Shown: positions 7,889 to 11,886 of the stretch, piece by piece
Numbering within the stretch: position 1 is the first letter of the stretch
How the letters are laid out: the number at the start of each line of letters is the position of its first letter
DNA from: an uncultured Fibrobacterota bacterium
GTDB lineage: Bacteria > Fibrobacterota > Chitinivibrionia > Chitinivibrionales > CAIOZP01
Assembly (NCBI GenBank): GCA_903862805.1
Contig: CAIOZP010000135.1
Coordinates: forward strand, 1 to 11,886
Direction of reading: 5' to 3'
Length of the DNA: 11,886 nucleotides
Notes under the pieces: generated by a model
The model's input: only the letters and a program-made list of their open reading frames with translations
The model's database searches: none
What the model was told of the DNA's origin: nothing
Position numbers and translations under genes: made by a program

Positions 7889-7916
7889 GCGTTACATTCA
7901 AAGATATTCGTAACGC
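7889..7916. promoter_or_regulatory. Inverted repeat GCGTTAC-N14-GTAACGC, possible operator
   Basis: Perfect 7-bp arms at 7889-7895 and 7910-7916 are separated by 14 bases. Centre-to-centre spacing is 21 bp, two helical turns, as expected for a dimeric regulator binding one DNA face. The arms bracket the promoter-like TATCTTTG of the PBP gene on the minus strand, 46-73 bases upstream of its start. A transcript hairpin is the alternative, but there is no T-tract. Confidence 0.35.
7899..7906 (-). promoter_or_regulatory. Promoter-like TAnnTTTG element before the PBP gene
   Basis: The minus strand reads TATCTTTG, matching the TAnnTTTG (-7) consensus known from Bacteroidota. Transcription would begin near 7893, leaving a leader of about 50 bases. 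I could not find a matching upstream TTTG at the usual distance, so the call is weak. Confidence 0.25.
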
Positions 7917-8136
7917 GCTGAATCATTTCGGGTAAGATAGTTTGAAAGAGCAAATTGGTCAAGCAGTTTGTAACGGCTGGTCGATATTAGAAAACCTGCA
8001 AATCCAACGGCGCAGAATCAAAGAGCCACCCGGAAGAAGTGATTTCTATATCGAAACCGTCATTAGGCGGATGCCAGCAGAGCATTTTTGGAAGCTATGC
8101 GCAATATTTGACCATCGCACATCCGGCGGATTCCTT

Positions 8137-8144
8137 TATATTTG
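8137..8144 (+). promoter_or_regulatory. Promoter-like TAnnTTTG element before the glycosyltransferase operon
   Basis: TATATTTG also reads as a sigma70 -10 hexamer (TATATT, 8137-8142). Transcription would start near 8150, giving a leader of about 23 bases before ATG 8173. A TTTGACC at 8107-8113 could be the upstream element, but its spacing is longer than usual for either promoter class. Confidence 0.3.
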
Positions 8145-8172
8145 ATCGGGCGAGTCAACAACAGGGAACTTG

Positions 8173-9177
8173 ATGAAACTGCTTCTAATTGCACCGTACG
8201 GTATCGGTAATCTCGTAATGTTTCTGCCGCTGATGAAGGCACTTGACAAAAGAGGAATCGACTTTGATATCGTTTCGTTTCTTAAAACCGTCGATGTCAT
8301 GCTTGACAAATGGGACGAATTTCATCTTTATGGGAAACGGCATTTTGTCGGCGGCAAAAAGGCTGATATTGTAAGGGCCATTGCTGCGATCCGCGCAGAA
8401 CACTACGACGCCTCTGTGCTTTCGTTTCCTTCGGCACGTTGGCATTACAATGCGTTTTCGTTGGCCTGTGGTGCAAAGATCCGTGCCGCTGCGAAATACT
8501 CCGACGATTCTTTTGCCTCGCTTTCCTTCCTGAACAACCGGCTGGTTTCTGTTGAAGAAGGTCTGCATGATGCGTTTCAGAACGCGCGGATTTTTTCAGG
8601 CACCGGTATCGAAATTGACAGATCGGAAATACATCCATTCGCCGCGACAAATGCTGGTAATGTTATTGGTATTCATCCGGGTTGCAAAAAAAGCGAGTCC
8701 TTCAAACGCTGGCCGCTTGAGAACTGGGCCGCGCTTATTATTCGCATTCGTCAAGCATATCCCTCGACGGAAGTTCGTGTCTATTTCGGCCCCGACGAAC
8801 AGGATGAACTGGCGGCACTCGGATCTATTCCTGGCATCGTTTGCAAAACAAATGTGCCGCTTTCGAGGCTCCACAAAGACATTGGCGAATGCGGGCTTTT
8901 TATTTCCAACGACAGCGGATTGATGCATGTCGCTGCGTTTGTCGGCGCGAAGGTGATCGCGGTGATCGGCCCGTCTGATGAGCGCCGCACCGGCCCGTTC
9001 AGTTCCGACGCAGTGGTTCTGTCGGCGCCATGTCCGCTCAAACCGTGTAGTCACAGTTATCTCCGCGCATCGCACAAATTCTCCTGTCCAAACGGACGCG
9101 TCTGCATGACCGGCGTTTCGGTTGAGGAAGTGTTCGGCGCAGCTGCGGTCTTTCTTGACAAGCGTGAGCTATCGTGA
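8173..9177 (+). CDS. Glycosyltransferase family 9 (heptosyltransferase-like)
   Basis: Cytoplasmic, membrane-associated glycosyltransferase of 334 aa with a GT-B fold typical of ADP-heptose:LPS heptosyltransferases (WaaC/WaaF/RfaQ superfamily). The C-terminal nucleotide-sugar half has the hallmarks IHPG (167-170), FKRWP (177-181), ISNDSGLMHVAA (244-255) and IGPSDERRTGP (265-275). A Cys set common in the family follows (Cys287, 292, 305, 311). The N-terminal motif reads YGIGNLVMFLP, with Asn13 where E. coli WaaC has its proposed catalytic base Asp13. Start ATG 8173 has AGGGA five bases upstream; a TTG at 8170 lies too close to it. The gene overlaps the acyl synthetase fusion by GTGA (9174-9177), suggesting a joint role in an acylated glycolipid or LPS core. 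Donor and acceptor cannot be inferred, and it is not part of a visible LPS core cluster. Confidence 0.87.
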   Translation: MKLLLIAPYGIGNLVMFLPLMKALDKRGIDFDIVSFLKTVDVMLDKWDEFHLYGKRHFVGGKKADIVRAIAAIRAEHYDASVLSFPSARWHYNAFSLACGAKIRAAAKYSDDSFASLSFLNNRLVSVEEGLHDAFQNARIFSGTGIEIDRSEIHPFAATNAGNVIGIHPGCKKSESFKRWPLENWAALIIRIRQAYPSTEVRVYFGPDEQDELAALGSIPGIVCKTNVPLSRLHKDIGECGLFISNDSGLMHVAAFVGAKVIAVIGPSDERRTGPFSSDAVVLSAPCPLKPCSHSYLRASHKFSCPNGRVCMTGVSVEEVFGAAAVFLDKRELS

Positions 9178-11813
9178 CAAAACTGCTTTTGCCGGAACAG
9201 CTTTCAGAATCGTTCGGAAATTTTTCCAACAAGCCATGCCTCCACATTAAGCGCGACGGCCAATGGTTCACCATGAGCTATGGCGAGGTGAAATCGGCGA
9301 TAGCTGCTGTTGCATCGTCGTTGCTTGATGCCGGACTTCCGCGTGGATCGGCGGTTGCAATCATCGGCGACAACTCGCCGGAATGGGTGATCGTCTATCT
9401 TGCAGTGATGTTTTCCGGCGGACGGGTTGTGCCGATGGATCAGAATCTCTCTGCCGACGAAATTGCCGATCTTGTCGCACGTGTCAAGCCTTTTGCTGTT
9501 TTCTGTGAGGAATCATTCTCCGATGTGATGTTGACCGAAGGGGAAAAGCACGGAGTAAAACGGTTTGTCTGTTTCGACAAAGAAAAACCCGGATTCGAGA
9601 CATTTTCCGGTTTTTCCGCACAAGGAAATTCAGGGTTCGATTTTTTTGCCGATGCTCCAAAGGCCGACGATGTAGTCTCGATGCTTTTCACATCCGGCAC
9701 AACTGGCAAGCCCAAGGGCGCGATGCTGACCATGCGGAACTATTCGGCGATCGGCCCGTTCGCACGCACAACAGCATCGCTGCTTCCGACCGACACCATG
9801 CTTGCCGTGCTTCCTCTCTATCATGTTTTCGGATTCGCCGCCTCGATCATCGTGGCGCTTGTCGCCGGATGCGACATTGTGATTGTTCCGCAGGTGAAAG
9901 GCCCTCTTATTCTGGAGGCCATGCGCGAACGTGGCGTATCGCTGCTGTGCGCGGTTCCGCGTTTGCTCGTTCACATGAAAAGCGGCATAGATCAAAAAGC
10001 TGCAAAAGCCGGACTGGTCGGCAAAAATCTATTTGCATCGCTTGGTTTGCTCTCCGATATTTTTGGCCCGCTGTTCGGGAGAAAATTCCGTGCGAAACTT
10101 TTCACTCCGGTGCACAAAAATTTTGGCGGGCGCGTAAGGCTTATCGTGTCGGGTGGAGCGGCCCTCGACATGGCGACGTTCCTCGCATTCCGACGAATGG
10201 GCTTCGACATTATCGAAGGCTATGGCATGACGGAAACCTTCGGCCCTATCACTTTCTGTCCGCCAAAAGATGCGCGTCAAGGAACCGTTGGTCCGGCAAT
10301 TGATTTCAACGAAGTCCGCATAGATTCACCGGATGCCGATGGTTGCGGCGATGTTCTGCTTCGAGGTGATTGTGTTTTCGCAGGCTACTACAACGAGCCG
10401 CAGGCAAGCGCCGAAATTATCGACAGAGAAGGCTGGCTTCATTCCGGTGACATCGGACGGCTTGACAAAAGGGGTTTTCTCTACCTTACCGGACGGCGAA
10501 AAAGCATTATCGTTTTGTCAAGCGGCAAAAATGTTTTCCCCGAAGAGCTCGAGGAATATTTTTCGCAATCCCCGCTCATTGAAGAAATGGGTGTCTTCGG
10601 ATTTCACGGACAGCGCGGAGATGTCATTGCGGCAATGGTGGTTCCTTCGCAGGAGATTCGCCTAAACCACGACGCAGAATCTGCGAAGCGGATAATCAGG
10701 GCCGAGATCGTCAGAATGTCTGGCGACCGGCCGATTCACAAACGCATTCAGGAGCTTGAAGTCTGCTTTGCTTCGCTTCCACGAACCAGTACAAAAAAGA
10801 TCAAAATCAAGGAACTTCCTCCGCTGTTCGATGCGGTACGAAGCGGCCTTGTCATCGGCAAACCGGAGCTGACACCTGGCGATCTCCGTCTCATGCAGAG
10901 TGCCGACTTCGTTTTGCTCTCACAGATAATAGCAACAAACAGCTGTGCCAAAAATTCAAGGCTCCGGCCCGACGCATTTCTTGAAAAGGATCTTTGCATC
11001 GATTCGCTAAGTTTGCAGGCGATCATGCTTGACATAGAGAGAAAATTCTCCTTGAAATTTCCGGACGGGTCATCGCTTTCGATTGAGACTGTCGGAGATC
11101 TTTACGCCGCAATCCAGAAAGCCAAATCGGATTCGTCAATGCAACTTACAACGTCGGTTGAATTCACGCTTCCCGTCCCGGCAAGTGAGACCGGACTTTT
11201 TCGATTTGTCGCATTGTTGTCGCGTCTGGCGGTTCGAGGACTCATCGGCGCAACAGTAAATGGAGTTGAAAAAATCCCGCAAAGCGGCGGTGTAATTTTC
11301 GTGGCAAATCACCAGAGTATGATAGATGTGTTTCTGTTCTGGCAGGCACTTCCAGATCCGGTGCGCGTCAACACCTGCGTGATCGGCAGAACCTCGATTC
11401 TTGGCAACACAATTCTTCGCCGCGCCGCGAAACGGGTGAACTTCATTCAGGCAGATGGCAACGGCGATACACTTCGGGCTGCAAATAAAATTCTTTCCGA
11501 AGGGAAAAATTTGCTGATCTTTCCCGAAGGCGCGCCATCACGCACAGACGAGCTCGGGCAATTCCGTAGCGGTATTGGCCGACTGATGCACAACAGCGGC
11601 GCGACAATGGTTCCTGTGCGAGTGCGTGGAACCGCCGGAATATGGCCCCGCGGTGGGGCGCCTCGTCCTGCAAATCTTTTCCATAACTTTGTCAGTCTGA
11701 GCTTCGGTGCTGCAATTTCATTTTCTGAACTTGTCGGGGCTGGCCATCTCTCCTCCTACGCCTCAGACGCAGAGATTGCAGCGGTTGTCAGGGAAAAAGT
11801 TTTAGCGCTTTGA
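9174..11813 (+). CDS. Three-domain acyl synthetase - acyl carrier - PlsC acyltransferase
   Basis: Protein of 879 aa starting at GTG 9174 inside the previous stop. Domain 1 (about 1-550) is an AMP-forming fatty-acyl synthetase: P-loop FTSGTTGKPKGA (172-183), GYGMTETFG (349-357), HSGDIGR with Asp426, the GRRKS hinge near Arg441, and a C-terminal catalytic Lys in RTSTKKIK (Lys542). Domain 2 (about 575-650) is an acyl carrier domain with phosphopantetheine site DSL at Ser611. Domain 3 (about 690-879) is a PlsC/LPLAT acyltransferase with the NHQSMID box (His713, Asp718), FPEG (783-786) and VPVRVRG (813-819). Inferred chemistry: activate a fatty acid with ATP, load it on the built-in carrier, and transfer it to a lysolipid or glycolipid. 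E. coli Aas joins the same two catalytic activities in reverse order and uses free ACP. No TM helices are obvious beyond weak hydrophobic stretches; membrane association is likely. Substrates are unknown. Confidence 0.9.
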   Translation: MTKLLLPEQLSESFGNFSNKPCLHIKRDGQWFTMSYGEVKSAIAAVASSLLDAGLPRGSAVAIIGDNSPEWVIVYLAVMFSGGRVVPMDQNLSADEIADLVARVKPFAVFCEESFSDVMLTEGEKHGVKRFVCFDKEKPGFETFSGFSAQGNSGFDFFADAPKADDVVSMLFTSGTTGKPKGAMLTMRNYSAIGPFARTTASLLPTDTMLAVLPLYHVFGFAASIIVALVAGCDIVIVPQVKGPLILEAMRERGVSLLCAVPRLLVHMKSGIDQKAAKAGLVGKNLFASLGLLSDIFGPLFGRKFRAKLFTPVHKNFGGRVRLIVSGGAALDMATFLAFRRMGFDIIEGYGMTETFGPITFCPPKDARQGTVGPAIDFNEVRIDSPDADGCGDVLLRGDCVFAGYYNEPQASAEIIDREGWLHSGDIGRLDKRGFLYLTGRRKSIIVLSSGKNVFPEELEEYFSQSPLIEEMGVFGFHGQRGDVIAAMVVPSQEIRLNHDAESAKRIIRAEIVRMSGDRPIHKRIQELEVCFASLPRTSTKKIKIKELPPLFDAVRSGLVIGKPELTPGDLRLMQSADFVLLSQIIATNSCAKNSRLRPDAFLEKDLCIDSLSLQAIMLDIERKFSLKFPDGSSLSIETVGDLYAAIQKAKSDSSMQLTTSVEFTLPVPASETGLFRFVALLSRLAVRGLIGATVNGVEKIPQSGGVIFVANHQSMIDVFLFWQALPDPVRVNTCVIGRTSILGNTILRRAAKRVNFIQADGNGDTLRAANKILSEGKNLLIFPEGAPSRTDELGQFRSGIGRLMHNSGATMVPVRVRGTAGIWPRGGAPRPANLFHNFVSLSFGAAISFSELVGAGHLSSYASDAEIAAVVREKVLAL

Positions 11814-11827
11814 ATCGGATTAAAAAA

Positions 11828-11854
11828 GGAGCCGGCAGAAAATCCACCGGCTCC
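11828..11854. terminator. GC-rich hairpin terminator, stronger for leftward transcription
   Basis: GGAGCCGG (11828-11835) and CCGGCTCC (11847-11854) form a perfect 8-bp stem with an 11-base loop, starting 15 bases after the acyltransferase stop. On the minus strand the stem is followed by six T residues (complement of 11822-11827), an excellent intrinsic terminator. On the plus strand only CGTTTG follows, so termination of the rightward operon may be weaker. The structure probably serves two convergent transcripts. Confidence 0.75.
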
Positions 11855-11886
11855 CGTTTGTCAATCAATAGAATCTTGAATCAGAC

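Larger units (their letters stand above)
7844..8172. other. Divergent intergenic region, regulatory, no convincing gene
   Basis: These 329 bases separate the leftward PBP gene from the rightward glycosyltransferase operon. They hold the inverted repeat and the two promoter-like elements listed separately, plus RBSs for both genes (AAGGGTG on the minus strand near 7851-7857; AGGGA at 8163-8167 on the plus strand). The middle part, about 7917-8100, shows no hairpin or RNA-gene pattern that I recognise. A 67-codon frame from a TTG at 7942 is present but unconvincing. Confidence 0.6.

Noticed and set aside
8108..8142. Classical sigma70 promoter TTGACC/TATATT
   Set aside because: The spacer is 23 bases, well beyond the usual 16-19, so only the -10-like element is listed, at low confidence.
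7942..8145. 67-codon plus-strand frame starting with TTG in the divergent intergenic region
   Set aside because: It has no good RBS, no recognisable motif, and overlaps the probable promoter of the next gene; a chance frame is the simpler reading.

Overview
The window comes from a Gram-negative (diderm) bacterium with LPS-type surface glycolipids. The signs are a periplasmic LolA-like carrier, an outer-membrane beta-barrel with a terminal Phe, and a heptosyltransferase-family enzyme. The phylum cannot be fixed from this sequence. Two promoter-like TAnnTTTG elements in the only divergent intergenic region would fit the FCB (Bacteroidota/Fibrobacterota) group, but that is weak evidence. All recognisable genes look intact; there are no tRNA or rRNA genes, CRISPR arrays or insertion sequences.

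Region 1 (1-202) is a non-coding leader. It contains a 49-base imperfect palindrome (78-126) tipped by GCGAAGC, resembling an intergenic palindromic repeat.

Region 2 (203-6355, + strand) is a tight five-gene operon: a LolD/MacB-type ABC ATPase, two FtsX/MacB-fold permeases of 505 and 592 aa, a periplasmic LolA-like protein, and a predicted outer-membrane beta-barrel resembling DUF1302. Gaps are 1 to 27 bases and the last two genes overlap by ATGA. Together they provide motor, inner-membrane channel, periplasmic carrier and outer-membrane component. That reads as one envelope-spanning system for moving a lipoprotein or other lipophilic cargo. The larger permease seems to carry a duplicated periplasmic module.

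Region 3 (6356-7843, - strand) is a single-domain penicillin-binding transpeptidase. Its stop codon abuts the barrel gene's stop, forming TGATCA, with no intergenic space.

Region 4 (7844-8172) is a divergent regulatory region. It holds a 7-bp inverted repeat bracketing a promoter-like element for the PBP, and a second promoter-like element before the rightward operon.

Region 5 (8173-11813, + strand) is a two-gene operon overlapping by GTGA: a GT9-family glycosyltransferase with Asn in place of the usual catalytic Asp, and an 879-aa three-domain enzyme made of an AMP-forming acyl synthetase, an acyl carrier domain and a PlsC-type acyltransferase. The likely theme is building or remodelling an acylated (glyco)lipid. 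A GC-rich hairpin follows at 11828-11854; its T-tract favours leftward transcription, which predicts a convergent gene just outside the window.

Across the window the octamer TTGACAAA/TTTGTCAA occurs 11 times by eye, against about 0.4 expected by chance. This may be a genomic signal word.
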